16,862 nucleotides of DNA from Zymomonas sp. (lineage in GTDB: Bacteria; Pseudomonadota; Alphaproteobacteria; Sphingomonadales; Sphingomonadaceae). The notes below the pieces were generated by a model, which was not told the DNA's origin, did not search any database, and was given only the letters and a program-made list of their open reading frames with translations. A program made the translations under genes and the position numbers. This document shows, in pieces, positions 5,958-14,608 of the stretch. The stretch lies in the NCBI GenBank assembly GCA_027489105.1, contig JAIYAJ010000432.1, positions 1 through 16,862 of the forward strand, in the 5' to 3' direction. Every line of letters begins with the position of its first letter. The first letter of the stretch is position 1.

Positions 5958-7484
5958 ATGCGGGAGCGATCCTGCCTGTTGTCGTCATCGCGTCCGCGCG
6001 GGGTGGGGCGCCTGACCGCGATCCTGCTCGCGCTGGCCGCAGCGGCTTCACCGGTTGCGGCGCGTGCCGGTACCGATCTGATGCCGATGCTGCGGCAGGC
6101 CACAGAACGCGTCTCGGCCGACGACTGCGCCGGTGCGTTGAAGCTGTTCGACAAGGCTGTCCGCGATCCGGCCTTTGCGGCGCTCGATCCGTCGGTACGC
6201 TTCTCGACCGCGCAACTGGGGGCAAACTGCGGCGAGGCGTTGGCCGATGAGGCGGCGATGCAACGCTATGCGCTGCTCGGCAGTCCGCTGGACACGAGGG
6301 CGGGCTTCCTCTGGGGCCTCCGGCTCTGGTCCGATCTGAAGCGCGACGATGCCGCCGGCGTGGTCGCCACGATGGAGGGCATGGCGGCGACCAATCCGGC
6401 GGCACTGGACGCGATGCCGCTCGGGTCGATCGACGATGTCCACCATCTGGTCGAGGAGGCCGGCAAGCCCGATCTGCTCGATCGGCTCCTCGTCGTTCTG
6501 ACCGACTCCACCTATCAGCCTGACGATCCCCTGGGCGGCAAGGGCTATTATCTGTTCCAGCGAGCCGAAAGACTCGCTCAGGCGGGCGACCAGAGGACGG
6601 CGGGCGTCCTGCTGCAGCGGATCGAGGAGGGCGATCTGTTGATGCAGGCGGCGGTCCACCCGAATCTGGCGCCGCTGCTTCCGGCCGATATCGACTTTCG
6701 CGCGGCGCGGGAGCGCGAGCTTGAGCGAGCCCGCGAAATTGCGGCAAGCCATATGCATTCGCTCGGCGCGGTCGTGGCCATTGCGCAGCATCTGCGCAGG
6801 CTTGGCCGGCCAGAGGAAGCGGTCGCCACGCTCGAGGCCTTTGCGCCCGAAGGCGCGTTGGCCGGATCCTATTCCGATAGGGACGTGCAGACACGCTGGT
6901 TCTGGGACGAGATGGCGCGCAATTTGCGGAGAGCCGGCCGGCCCGAACAGGCGGTCGCCGCCTTGGCCCGTGGCCTCGGAGCTTCACAGGATGGCGGCCC
7001 CAATGTCGACCAGGGCATCAACCTCGTCTTCCTCCATGTTCGCTATGGCCAGCCGGCAGCTGCGCTCGCGGCGGCGAAGACGGTGGGACTGGACAATAAG
7101 GATCTCAGTGCGTTCGGCCTCATGGAGCTTCGTGCAGGTCAGGGCTGCGCCCGTGCGCTATCCGGCGACCGCGCCGGGCTGGCCGACGACATCGCCTATG
7201 CCAGGTCGCATGCGACCGAGCATCCTCTCGCCTTGCTGCACCTGCTCGCCTGTGCCGGGGATCTGGACGGAGCTGCCGCCGCTCTCGTGACCGGGCTCGA
7301 CGACCCGGCGGAACGGTCCGGGATGTTGTTGCTGCTCAGCGACTATGACGCCGCTCATGCGCCAATGCCGCTGCTGCCGCTCGAAAGGGCGCTGCCCGTC
7401 CTGAAACAGCGGCCGGATGTGCAGGCGGCGATCCGCCGCGCCGGCGGAACGCGGCGCTTTCCCCTGCAGGCGGACGAACTATGA
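5958..7484 (+). CDS. Exported helical-repeat (TPR-like) protein of unknown function
   Basis: The 508-aa protein has a basic N-terminus and a hydrophobic segment (LTAILLALAAAASPVAARA, about residues 18-36), typical of a Sec signal peptide. The rest is alanine- and leucine-rich and helical. TPR-like pairs are visible in AQHLRRLGRPEEAVATLEAF and NLRRAGRPEQAVAALARGL. I cannot name a family. ATG at 5958 is chosen over GTG at 5952 because GAGGGG at 5945-5950 is then well spaced. Its stop overlaps the start of the transglutaminase-like gene (ATGA), so the two are translationally coupled and probably act together in the periplasm or outer envelope. Confidence 0.85.
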   Translation: MRERSCLLSSSRPRGVGRLTAILLALAAAASPVAARAGTDLMPMLRQATERVSADDCAGALKLFDKAVRDPAFAALDPSVRFSTAQLGANCGEALADEAAMQRYALLGSPLDTRAGFLWGLRLWSDLKRDDAAGVVATMEGMAATNPAALDAMPLGSIDDVHHLVEEAGKPDLLDRLLVVLTDSTYQPDDPLGGKGYYLFQRAERLAQAGDQRTAGVLLQRIEEGDLLMQAAVHPNLAPLLPADIDFRAARERELERAREIAASHMHSLGAVVAIAQHLRRLGRPEEAVATLEAFAPEGALAGSYSDRDVQTRWFWDEMARNLRRAGRPEQAVAALARGLGASQDGGPNVDQGINLVFLHVRYGQPAAALAAAKTVGLDNKDLSAFGLMELRAGQGCARALSGDRAGLADDIAYARSHATEHPLALLHLLACAGDLDGAAAALVTGLDDPAERSGMLLLLSDYDAAHAPMPLLPLERALPVLKQRPDVQAAIRRAGGTRRFPLQADEL

Positions 7485-9556
7485 GCAGAGTGATCCCGAC
7501 CCTTATAGCCGCAGCCGTCCTGGCAGGCGGCGCATGCCCGCTGTCGGCATGGGCGGCACCTGCCGGTGCCGAACTGGCTTATGGTCCCGCCGCGAGCTGG
7601 ATCGCACCGCCGCCCCCGCCGACCACCGGTCGCGCGCCTCCCGATGCGGCCTATCGGCTGGTCTATCAGGATGGGCAGGTGCGCATCACCGACAAGGGGG
7701 AGGAAATTTACAGCGCCTATCGGGTGAAAATCTTGAAGTCCGACGGACTGAGCTTCGGCAAGATGTCCCTGATGTGGAACCCGTCCAGCGGGAGCGCCAC
7801 GATCCACACCGCCCGTCTGGTTCGCGACGGACAGTCGGTCGATCTTCTCAAGGCCAATCGCTTTCAGGTGCTCCAGCGCGAGGATGGGCTCGAGGAGTCG
7901 ATGCTCGACGGGATGTTGACGGCGGTGCTGCAGGCGCCGGGCCTGCGCATCGGCGACGAGGTGGAGTTCGCCTACACGACGACCGACCGGGATCCGACGC
8001 TGGGCGAGCATGGTTTCGGCTTCGGCTCCATGATGGACGAAGCCATGCCCGGCGCCTTCCGCTTCACGCTGCGCTGGTCGAACGGACGGCCGATGCGCTG
8101 GCAGGCCTCGCGCGACCTTCCCCAGGCGGTGCCCGTCCGCACGGCGACCGAGACGGTGATCAGCTATGAATTGCGCGATCCGTCGGGCGTGATCCTGAAT
8201 GACGGCGCGCCGGGCCGCTACAATATACGCCGGACGGTCGGCTATTCGGAATTCAAGGACTGGCGTGAAGTGTCACGGCGCATGGCGCCGCTCTACGATA
8301 AGGTGTCGGTCATTCCAGCCGACTCGCCTCTCCAGGCCGAAGTCGCCCGGATCGCCGCCGCGACCGGGGACCCCGCCGAACGGGCGCAGGCGGCGCTGCG
8401 GCTGGTGCAAGACGAGATACGCTATGTCTATGTCGGGCTCGACGGCGGCAATTTCCGGCCCGCCTCGGTTGCCGAGACGTGGGAACGTCGCTTCGGCGAC
8501 TGCAAGGCTAAGACGGTCCTGCTGAGCGCCCTGTTGCGCGCGCTGGGGATCGACGCCGAGCCGGTTCTCGTCAACACCGATGACGATGACGGGCTCGATC
8601 AGTTTCTGCCCAGTCCGGCCTTGTTCGATCATGTGCTCGTGCGGGCGCGCATCGGCGACGCCTCTTATCTGCTCGACGGGACGCGCTCGGGGGATCGCTA
8701 TCTCGATCAGTTGCCCCAGCCGGATTTCCACTGGGCGCTGCCCGTGCGGGCCGTGGGCGCAGACCTGGAACCGGTGACGTCCAAAGCACCTGATTGGCCC
8801 GAGCCGCTCGAACTGGTCGAGATCGATGCCTCGGCCGGGCCGGGCGGGCTGGCGCGCCTGAAGGCGCGGACCCACTATCGGGGGGAAGCCGCCCTCGACA
8901 TGCTCTCACGTCTCTCGGGCGGCGACGAGGCGGCCAATGATCGTTCGTTGAAGAGCCTATGGCAGAAATCCTTTGCCTGGCTTGCGACATCGACAGTGTC
9001 GTGGAGCTATGACGAGCGGGCCAACGTCCTCACCATGCGGGTGGAAGGGCAGGGGCATCCCGCCTGGGAACAGGTTGCGGGGACCGAGCCCATGCTCGAA
9101 ATCCCCTGGGTCGGCTTCGAGGCGCCGAAACCCCGGCGCCGGCCGCACCCGCAGGATCGGAGCATCCCCTGGACGACCGAAGGTCCCTTCTTCTCCTGCA
9201 GCGTGACCAGCATCAGGCTGCCGCCCGAGGAGCCCGGCTGGCATTGGGCCAGCAGTGCGAGGCCGATGCGGACACAACTGGGCGAGAATCTCTACTGGCG
9301 TCGGACCGATATGCGTGACGGGGTGATGACGGTGGTGGCGAGTCATCGGGTGGAACTGGAAGAGGTGACGGCCGAACAGGTCGCCACGATGAACGCCTAT
9401 CTGTCCGGCTTCGACGACAATATCCCCTTCGCCTTCAAAGCCGAGGGCAGGCGAACACCCGATTCCGATCCCGGTCCGCGCCTGCCGTCGGCGGGCGACG
9501 CGCGCTGGGATCAGGATCAGTCGGCCTGCAGGCCGACGCGACGTTCTGCGGATTAG
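7481..9556 (+). CDS. Exported DUF3857 / transglutaminase-like protein
   Basis: The 691-aa protein has a signal peptide (about residues 1-25, ending AWA-APAG) and then a beta-rich DUF3857-type domain (about 55-250). The transglutaminase-like core has catalytic Cys341 (RFGDCKAKTVLL), His384 (FDHVLVRA) and Asp399 (YLLDGTRSGD), the full triad in order. The C-terminal third (about 420-691) is probably a further beta domain. Members of this fold act as proteases, amidases or transglutaminases, but substrates for DUF3857 proteins are generally unknown. It forms a two-gene unit with the preceding helical-repeat protein and is convergent with the VOC gene 9 nt downstream. Confidence 0.88.
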   Translation: MSRVIPTLIAAAVLAGGACPLSAWAAPAGAELAYGPAASWIAPPPPPTTGRAPPDAAYRLVYQDGQVRITDKGEEIYSAYRVKILKSDGLSFGKMSLMWNPSSGSATIHTARLVRDGQSVDLLKANRFQVLQREDGLEESMLDGMLTAVLQAPGLRIGDEVEFAYTTTDRDPTLGEHGFGFGSMMDEAMPGAFRFTLRWSNGRPMRWQASRDLPQAVPVRTATETVISYELRDPSGVILNDGAPGRYNIRRTVGYSEFKDWREVSRRMAPLYDKVSVIPADSPLQAEVARIAAATGDPAERAQAALRLVQDEIRYVYVGLDGGNFRPASVAETWERRFGDCKAKTVLLSALLRALGIDAEPVLVNTDDDDGLDQFLPSPALFDHVLVRARIGDASYLLDGTRSGDRYLDQLPQPDFHWALPVRAVGADLEPVTSKAPDWPEPLELVEIDASAGPGGLARLKARTHYRGEAALDMLSRLSGGDEAANDRSLKSLWQKSFAWLATSTVSWSYDERANVLTMRVEGQGHPAWEQVAGTEPMLEIPWVGFEAPKPRRRPHPQDRSIPWTTEGPFFSCSVTSIRLPPEEPGWHWASSARPMRTQLGENLYWRRTDMRDGVMTVVASHRVELEEVTAEQVATMNAYLSGFDDNIPFAFKAEGRRTPDSDPGPRLPSAGDARWDQDQSACRPTRRSAD

Positions 9557-9565
9557 GCTCGACGC

Positions 9566-9958
9566 CTAGCTATAGGGGCCCTCGACCAGCCGCTGCGATA
9601 TCCACCAGATATTGCCGTGCCGATCCCGCACGCCGCCCTGCCGGTCGCCATAAGGCATGTCGGCGACCGCCATCTCCACCGTGCCCCCGGCCGCGACAGC
9701 GCGGGCTACGCTGGCGTCGGCATCGTCGACATAGAGATAATAGGACGCCGGCATGGCGGGCCATTCCGCACTGGCCTCGCTGAGCATGATGCAGGCCGTG
9801 CCGATCCGCACCTGCGCATTGGCGATGCACCCGTCGGGCCGGTGGACGACCTGCACCACCTCCCCGCAGAGCCCCTCGGTCAGGAAGTCGAGAAGAGCAG
9901 TGGCATCGTCGGCGAACATATAAGGCGTGACGGTGGCGAAGCCGGGTGGGGTGGTCAT
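9566..9958 (-). CDS. VOC-fold (glyoxalase/PhnB-like) protein
   Basis: The 130-aa protein has the beta-alpha-beta-beta-beta halves of the vicinal oxygen chelate superfamily. The first half is TPYMFADDATALLDFL...ANAQVRIGTACIMLSE. The second is YYLYVDDADASVARAVAAGG...MPYGDRQGGVRDRHGNIWWIS. The pattern is closest to PhnB-like members, which lack a defined reaction, so the substrate is not assigned. GGGAGA lies 7 nt before the ATG at 9956-9958 and decides that start over an upstream in-frame ATG. It lies 52 nt downstream of the toxin gene on the same strand; read-through is possible but no shared function is apparent. Confidence 0.87.
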   Translation of the reverse strand: MTTPPGFATVTPYMFADDATALLDFLTEGLCGEVVQVVHRPDGCIANAQVRIGTACIMLSEASAEWPAMPASYYLYVDDADASVARAVAAGGTVEMAVADMPYGDRQGGVRDRHGNIWWISQRLVEGPYS

Positions 9959-10010
9959 GAATCGTCTCCCTTTCGCTTGGAATCTGCAGTGCCATGAGCG
10001 CTGGCCCGCG

Positions 10011-10397
10011 TCACCAGAGCCGCTTGACGGAAAAGCCATCGAACAGGGCCTCGTTCGATATCAGAAACATGTCGTCCGACAGCGCCTGGGCGATCAGGAG
10101 GCGATCAAACGGGTCCTTATGAGCGATGTTCATTTCGCCTGCCAAGCGGGCGTGGCGTACGCTGATCGGGAGTTCGGCAAAGCCCTGTTCGGCGATGATC
10201 GCTTCGAATTCCTGTGCGAGCAGTGCGGCGTCGGGCAGCTTGCCGATCCGAAATTTGGTCGCGATCTCCATGGCCGAAGCCGCGCTGACAGCCACGCCAT
10301 TGTTCTCGTTCGCAATCGCCTCACGGGCATGGCGGCTCAGAGCCTCGTCACCGGCGAGCCACCAGATCAGCGCATGGGTGTCGAGCAGTAGCTTCAA
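10011..10397 (-). CDS. PIN-domain toxin, VapC-type ribonuclease
   Basis: The 128-aa protein shows the PIN fold and its acidic site: Asp6 (LLLDTHALIWW), Glu44 (SAASAMEIATK), Asp95 and Asp98 (HKDPFDRLLIAQAL). PIN toxins of this type are Mg-dependent RNases that stop translation when the antitoxin is lost. The start is TTG, overlapping the antitoxin stop as TTGA. It gives the canonical MKLLLDTHAL N-terminus, whereas an in-frame ATG 90 nt upstream lies inside the antitoxin gene. Stop-start overlap fits coupled, lower-level toxin synthesis. All catalytic residues are present, so the toxin is probably active. The RNA target is unknown. Confidence 0.9.
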   Translation of the reverse strand: MKLLLDTHALIWWLAGDEALSRHAREAIANENNGVAVSAASAMEIATKFRIGKLPDAALLAQEFEAIIAEQGFAELPISVRHARLAGEMNIAHKDPFDRLLIAQALSDDMFLISNEALFDGFSVKRLW

Positions 10398-10627
10398 GCG
10401 GGATTCCAGCCGCTCAGTTCCTCCTCGGGCAACGGCTCGTCGAAGCGGGAATCGATGGCGATCTTCCCCTTGAGCGCCCCGAAGCAACGACGCCCACGCG
10501 GGTTTACCGGCACGAGGCGGACGACCGGCACATTGCCGCGCGCGATCACCACGTCGTTGCCCGCGAGGGCATCGGCGATGAGCCGCGACAGGTTGGTCTT
10601 TGCGTCGTGAACCGAAAATTGGGCCAT
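10394..10627 (-). CDS. Phd/YefM-type antitoxin
   Basis: The 77-aa protein has the classic N-terminal DNA-binding fold of the Phd/YefM family: MAQFSVHDAKTNLSRLIADA, then GNDVVIARGNVPVVRLVPV. The C-terminal tail (FGALKGKIAIDSRFDEPLP) is the part that typically folds on the PIN toxin. A strong AGGAGG lies 5 nt before the ATG at 10625-10627; an upstream in-frame ATG at 10684 lies beyond the likely promoter and is rejected. It is the first gene of the toxin-antitoxin pair and probably represses its own promoter. Confidence 0.9.
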   Translation of the reverse strand: MAQFSVHDAKTNLSRLIADALAGNDVVIARGNVPVVRLVPVNPRGRRCFGALKGKIAIDSRFDEPLPEEELSGWNPA

Positions 10628-10637
10628 ATGTGCCTCC

Positions 10638-10673
10638 TGGCTAAGTATATGGCTAATTCCTATCCCTCGGCAA
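10638..10673 (-). promoter_or_regulatory. Promoter and direct-repeat operator of the toxin-antitoxin pair
   Basis: On the minus strand, TTGCCG (10673-10668), an 18-nt spacer and TATACT (10649-10644) form a plausible sigma-70 promoter just upstream of the antitoxin Shine-Dalgarno. The -10 box is framed by two exact copies of TTAGCCA (10656-10650 and 10644-10638), 12 bp apart. That is a suitable arrangement for an antitoxin dimer to cover the promoter. The repeats are certain; the promoter call is moderate because the -35 box is poor. Confidence 0.5.
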
Positions 10674-10747
10674 GCGCCGCTCATCGTGCAGCGGATTGTC
10701 GCCGCAAAGCGCTTCCGTCCTGCCTGATCCGGGTTTAGGTCGCTGTC

Positions 10748-11512
10748 ATGACCGAAGACGACATTCGCCTCGCTGAGCGGCTGGCCGAGGCCGCCGGTGC
10801 CGCCATTCGCCCCTTCTTCCGTGCGCGGTTCGACCGTGAGACCAAGGCCGATGCCTCACCGGTGACCGAGGCCGATCGCGCGTCGGAGGCGGCGATGCGG
10901 GCGATCCTGGCGGTCGAGCGGCCCGATGACGGGATCATCGGCGAGGAATATGGGCGCGAGCGCGAGGACGCCGAGCGGGTCTGGGTGCTCGACCCGATCG
11001 ACGGCACTCGCGCCTTCGTCGCCGGGCGGCCGCTGTTCGGGACGCTGATCGCGCTGGTCGAGGCGAACCGGCCGGTTCTGGGTGTGATCGACCAGCCGAT
11101 CATTGGCGACCGCTGGGTGGGCGCGGCCGGCCGGCCGACGCTGTTCAACGGGGCGATCGCAGCCACCCGCAACTGCGCGCGGCTGGATGCAGCGCATATC
11201 GGGACCACCTCTCCGGCGGCCTTCCCTGCAGGCGACCTCGATCGATTCCTGCGCGCGAGCGGTGCGGCGGGGGACACGCTCTGGGGTGGCGACTGCCACA
11301 ATTACGGGCTGGTCGCGTCGGGGCATCTCGATGCGGTGATCGAGTCCGGACTCAAGCTTTACGATTTCGCCGCGCTGATCCCGGTCGTCGAAGGCGCGGG
11401 CGGACGGATGACCGACTGGCAGGGGCGCCCGCTCGACGCCGACAGCCCCGGCGAGGTGATCGCGGCTGGCGACGAACGTCTGATCGAGGCGATCGCCGCC
11501 CACCTCAACTGA
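10748..11512 (+). CDS. hisN: Histidinol-phosphatase, inositol monophosphatase family
   Basis: The 254-aa protein has the Mg-dependent phosphatase signature of the IMPase family: Glu66 in GEEYG, Asp82 and Asp85 in LDPIDGTRAF, and Asp206 in LKLYDFAALIPVVEGAGG. The segments GRPLFGTLIALVE, GVIDQP and GDCHNYGLVASGHLD are those of the HisN-type group, which removes phosphate from L-histidinol phosphate in histidine synthesis. The reaction assignment rests on this likeness; a general inositol-phosphatase role is the alternative. No his genes adjoin it. Only a weak TAGGT precedes the ATG, so translation initiation may be inefficient or the leader very short. Confidence 0.82.
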   Translation: MTEDDIRLAERLAEAAGAAIRPFFRARFDRETKADASPVTEADRASEAAMRAILAVERPDDGIIGEEYGREREDAERVWVLDPIDGTRAFVAGRPLFGTLIALVEANRPVLGVIDQPIIGDRWVGAAGRPTLFNGAIAATRNCARLDAAHIGTTSPAAFPAGDLDRFLRASGAAGDTLWGGDCHNYGLVASGHLDAVIESGLKLYDFAALIPVVEGAGGRMTDWQGRPLDADSPGEVIAAGDERLIEAIAAHLN

Positions 11513-11528
11513 GGCGCGGCACGCAGCG

Positions 11529-13670
11529 TCAGTCGATCAGCGATTTCGTCAGCGACTCCGGCTGCTTGCGGTCGCCGGCCTGTTTCGCATTGTCGCGCTC
11601 GCTGCCGATGTCCTTGCGCGGCTTGCCTTTGGCGGTGCGCATCGCGCTTGCCCGCGCACCGTCGAGAATCGGACCGCAGGCAGCGGACTTGGCGTCGCCC
11701 GGATCGACGAAGGCCAGCAGCGCTGCAAAGGGCGTGGCGACCGCACCCAGCGCGATCGCGGTGCCGCCGCGCGCGAGCAGCTCGGGGCTGATCACGTCGA
11801 TGCCGGGCTGCGCGAAATAGCCCTTGATGCCGACCGGTGACTGTCCGGAGAACAGGCTGAACTTCTTGCTGTCCGCGCGAAAGTTCATGTCGAGCGACTC
11901 GTCCTTGAAGCTGAAGCCACCCTTCGCCACCATGACATTCTTGCTCGTGTCGATCAGCACCGGGTCGGCTGCGGCGACGCCGTCGCGCACCGTGAAGGCG
12001 ATCAGCCCGCAATTGATCTCGACCGGCTTCTTCAATTTGTCCTCGAACATCTTCTGGACGAACGTCCCGATGTCGAACTCGGACAGCTGGACATATTGGG
12101 TCCAGAAAGTGCCGCGCGGCAGGGTGAAGGCCATCCGCCCATTGGCGGAGCCGAGCGAGTCGCGCAGTGTGTTACCGGTTCCGCGCAGCTTGATTCGCGC
12201 CTTGACCGTTCCGGTCGTGCCGTTGTCCGAAACGCCGAAGCCCGCGAGCAGTTTGCCCATCGGCGTCGGTGACAGGCGGATGTCATAGTCGGTCACCACG
12301 GCGGGATTGCGGGCGTCGATGACGATGTCGGACGCAAGATGACCCCCAGCGATATCGAAGCTGAACGGCGACAGCTTGAGCAGGCTGTTGTCGAGGTCGA
12401 AGATCAGGCTGACATTGCTGATCGGGAATTGCGGGTTCCGAAAATCCTTCACCTTGTAGAGAATGTGCGCGTCGAAACTGCGGATGGTCTCGATCCGCAG
12501 TGGCGCGTCGGGAAGGATGCGCGGGGTGGAGCCGGCCTGCTTGACCGCCGCCTGGATGCCCTTGGTCGCCAGCGCCTGTGGCTCATAGCCGATGAACGGG
12601 CCGACATCGATGATGTCGACCAGATTGGACTCGAGCGCCGCGTCGAGGAACACCCGGTCCTTCGGCACGCTGATCGTCATCCGCCCGTGCAGGTCGCTGG
12701 CGCCGTAGCGGCCGTTCAACCGCGTGAAGCGCCATTCGCCGCCGACCTTGGTGAGCTTCGACGTGAAGGCATAGGCGCGGGTGTCGGGTGCCGCCACGCC
12801 GAGCAGATCGAACAGCAGTCGGATATTGGGGCCGCGCACCTTGAGGTTGAGATCCGATCCCTCGATCTGCGTGGCCGCTGGCAGCCGGCCGTCGACGTCC
12901 ATGCGCGTCTGGCCCTGGCGCGCACGCATCTCGAAACGGGTTGGCCCGAACCGGACGGTGGCATTGGGCGACAGGATCGAGCCGTCGACCGTAAAGGGCC
13001 GGTTGCGCAGCGTGCCGCTACCCGTGAACGGCACGCGCCCATCGATTCGCTCGCCGCCCGCTGCAATGTCGCCGACCTTGATGTCGGTACGCAGATAAAG
13101 CTGCGGATCGACGAAGCGTACTTCGGTGTTGGTCACCGTGGCACGTCCGATCACCGGCCAGACGAAAGGTTCGCCCTTTTTGTTCGGGTCTCCGAAGGTC
13201 CATGTATTGCGTCGCTGACGGTCCCACTCGGCATCGACCTTGCCACCATCGAGAACCAGCCATTCTGCGCGGCGCTTGCCGAAGAGCAGCGATATGGTCT
13301 CGATCCGCGCCGAGATGTGGCGCGCCTCGAAGAAATCGGGGCGTGAGGCCCATGCCGGGTTTGACAGGGTCAGCCCCTCGGCGAGGAAACGGGCGTCGAT
13401 GATGTCGAAGTAGAGCTGGAAGTCGCCCGCGACCTTCACCGTCCGGCCGCTGGCGCTGCTGGCGAGCGATTCGAACGGCCGTTTGAGGAAGCGTCCCTTG
13501 GTGACGTACAGGACCAGCCAGGCCAGCACGATCAGGGCAAGGATCGCGCCCACGACTCGTGCTGCTTTTCGCGCGAGCCGCAGCCGGCGCTGACGCCGTT
13601 CTTCGGGCGCACGTTCGCCGTTCTCCGCCTCGGGTGCGCTGGTCTGCTCGGGGCTGGGTTCGGCAGTCAT
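11529..13670 (-). CDS. AsmA-family inner-membrane-anchored protein
   Basis: The 713-aa protein begins with a charged cytoplasmic tail (about residues 1-37), followed by a transmembrane anchor (VVGAILALIVLAWLVLYVT, about 39-57). A long periplasmic, beta-rich region then follows. The N-terminal AsmA domain is recognisable from the pattern KRPFESLASSASGRTVKVAG and IDARFLAEGLTLSNPAW. The C-terminal AsmA-like region covers roughly 450-640 (TVKARIKLRGTGNTLRDSLG). AsmA-like proteins form long periplasmic grooves that are implicated in moving phospholipids to the outer membrane. The last 40-50 residues are polar and low in complexity. It is convergent with hisN (16-bp gap) and divergent from rpmI. 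Confidence 0.9.
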   Translation of the reverse strand: MTAEPSPEQTSAPEAENGERAPEERRQRRLRLARKAARVVGAILALIVLAWLVLYVTKGRFLKRPFESLASSASGRTVKVAGDFQLYFDIIDARFLAEGLTLSNPAWASRPDFFEARHISARIETISLLFGKRRAEWLVLDGGKVDAEWDRQRRNTWTFGDPNKKGEPFVWPVIGRATVTNTEVRFVDPQLYLRTDIKVGDIAAGGERIDGRVPFTGSGTLRNRPFTVDGSILSPNATVRFGPTRFEMRARQGQTRMDVDGRLPAATQIEGSDLNLKVRGPNIRLLFDLLGVAAPDTRAYAFTSKLTKVGGEWRFTRLNGRYGASDLHGRMTISVPKDRVFLDAALESNLVDIIDVGPFIGYEPQALATKGIQAAVKQAGSTPRILPDAPLRIETIRSFDAHILYKVKDFRNPQFPISNVSLIFDLDNSLLKLSPFSFDIAGGHLASDIVIDARNPAVVTDYDIRLSPTPMGKLLAGFGVSDNGTTGTVKARIKLRGTGNTLRDSLGSANGRMAFTLPRGTFWTQYVQLSEFDIGTFVQKMFEDKLKKPVEINCGLIAFTVRDGVAAADPVLIDTSKNVMVAKGGFSFKDESLDMNFRADSKKFSLFSGQSPVGIKGYFAQPGIDVISPELLARGGTAIALGAVATPFAALLAFVDPGDAKSAACGPILDGARASAMRTAKGKPRKDIGSERDNAKQAGDRKQPESLTKSLID

Positions 13671-13745
13671 GACCTGCTAGAACCGACGATCGCAAGCGGC
13701 GGTTCCACGTCCGGTACGATCGCCCGGCTGGCCCGGTCAACCGGC

Positions 13746-13773
13746 TTGCATTTCACGTCTCCGCTGCTTATAG
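13746..13773 (+). promoter_or_regulatory. Candidate promoter of rpmI-rplT
   Basis: TTGCAT at 13746-13751 and TTATAG at 13768-13773 are 16 nt apart in the only AT-richer patch of the asmA-rpmI gap. Transcription from here would give a leader of about 75-80 nt. L20 represses this operon through its leader in several bacteria, but I could not identify an L20 pseudoknot by eye. Confidence 0.4.
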
Positions 13774-13857
13774 GCCCGCGCTTCCGCGATTTGATGGACT
13801 GCCCGGCTGTATGGGCTGCCGTGGCTGTCCCCAAACGTCGCACATCAGGAGACGAAA

Positions 13858-14061
13858 ATGCCCAAGCTCAAGACCAAGAGCGGCGTCAAAAAACGCTTCA
13901 AGCTCACGGCCACCGGCAAGGTGAAGCACGGCGTCGCCGGCAAGCGCCACCGGCTGATCAGCCACAATTCCAAGTATATCCGCACCAATCGCGGCACCAC
14001 TGTTCTCGCCGAGGCCGATACCGCCCGCGTGAAGCTGTGGGCCCCGTACGGCCTGAACTGA
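13858..14061 (+). CDS. rpmI: 50S ribosomal protein L35 (bL35)
   Basis: The 67-aa, strongly basic protein has the family opening [21 protein letters not shown], followed by [20 protein letters not shown] lies 6-7 nt ahead of the ATG. It is part of the large ribosomal subunit. It precedes rplT by 14 nt, the usual L35-L20 order. infC, which often lies upstream, is absent here; an AsmA gene on the opposite strand takes that place. Confidence 0.98.
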   Translation: MPKLKTKSGVKKRFKLTATGKVKHGVAGKRHRLISHNSKYIRTNRGTTVLAEADTARVKLWAPYGLN

Positions 14062-14075
14062 GGGAGGACCGCTAA

Positions 14076-14453
14076 ATGGCACGCGTCAAGCGCGGTACGA
14101 CCACCCACGCCAAGCACAAGCGCATTCTTGGCGCGGCGAAGGGTTATTATGGCCGCCGCAAGAACACCATCCGCATCGCTCGCCAGGCCGTCGAAAAGGC
14201 CGGGCAGTATGCCTATCGCGACCGCAAGGTTAAGAAGCGCTCGTTCCGCGCGCTCTGGATCCAGCGTATCAACGCTGCGGTCCGCGCCGAGGGCCTGACC
14301 TATGGCGTCTTCATGCATGGGCTGAAGCTGGCCGGCGTCGAACTCGACCGGAAGGTCCTGGCCGACCTGGCGATGCACGAGGGCGACGCTTTCAAGGGCA
14401 TCATCGCCCAGGCGAAGGCCGCTCTCCCCGAGGACGCCCGCGTCGCGGCGTAA
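14076..14453 (+). CDS. rplT: 50S ribosomal protein L20 (bL20)
   Basis: The 125-aa protein has the L20 signature [35 protein letters not shown] and the globular part [14 protein letters not shown]20 is an early assembly protein that binds 23S rRNA and, in many bacteria, represses its own operon. It is a few residues longer than the usual 117-120 at the C-terminus (EDARVAA). A strong GGGAGG precedes the ATG. An intrinsic terminator follows 22 nt after the stop. Confidence 0.98.
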   Translation: MARVKRGTTTHAKHKRILGAAKGYYGRRKNTIRIARQAVEKAGQYAYRDRKVKKRSFRALWIQRINAAVRAEGLTYGVFMHGLKLAGVELDRKVLADLAMHEGDAFKGIIAQAKAALPEDARVAA

Positions 14454-14475
14454 GTCTTCGGACATGAACCAGAAG

Positions 14476-14512
14476 GGGCGCGGTGGCCAAGGTCACCGCG
14501 CCCTTTTTGTTT
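14476..14512 (+). terminator. Rho-independent terminator after rplT
   Basis: A perfect 10-bp stem, GGGCGCGGTG (14476-14485) with CACCGCGCCC (14494-14503), closes an 8-nt loop. TTTTTGTTT follows directly. It should end the rpmI-rplT transcript, so pheST needs read-through or its own promoter. Confidence 0.93.
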
Positions 14513-14544
14513 GTGCCGAGAGGCTTGCTTCCCACACTGACTCC

Positions 14545-14570
14545 GTCATTCCCGCGAAGGCGGGAATCCA
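14545..14570 (+). repeat. REP-type hairpin repeat, copy B (TCCC variant)
   Basis: The unit begins GTCATTCCCGCG. Its 8-bp arms ATTCCCGC / GCGGGAAT close a GAAG loop. It pairs head-to-head with copy C 38 bp further on, and matches copy D on the other strand in 25 of 26 positions. Confidence 0.9.
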
Positions 14571-14608
14571 AATGCTCTGGCGCCCGGGTCTCTTGCGGTT
14601 CGGGGGTA

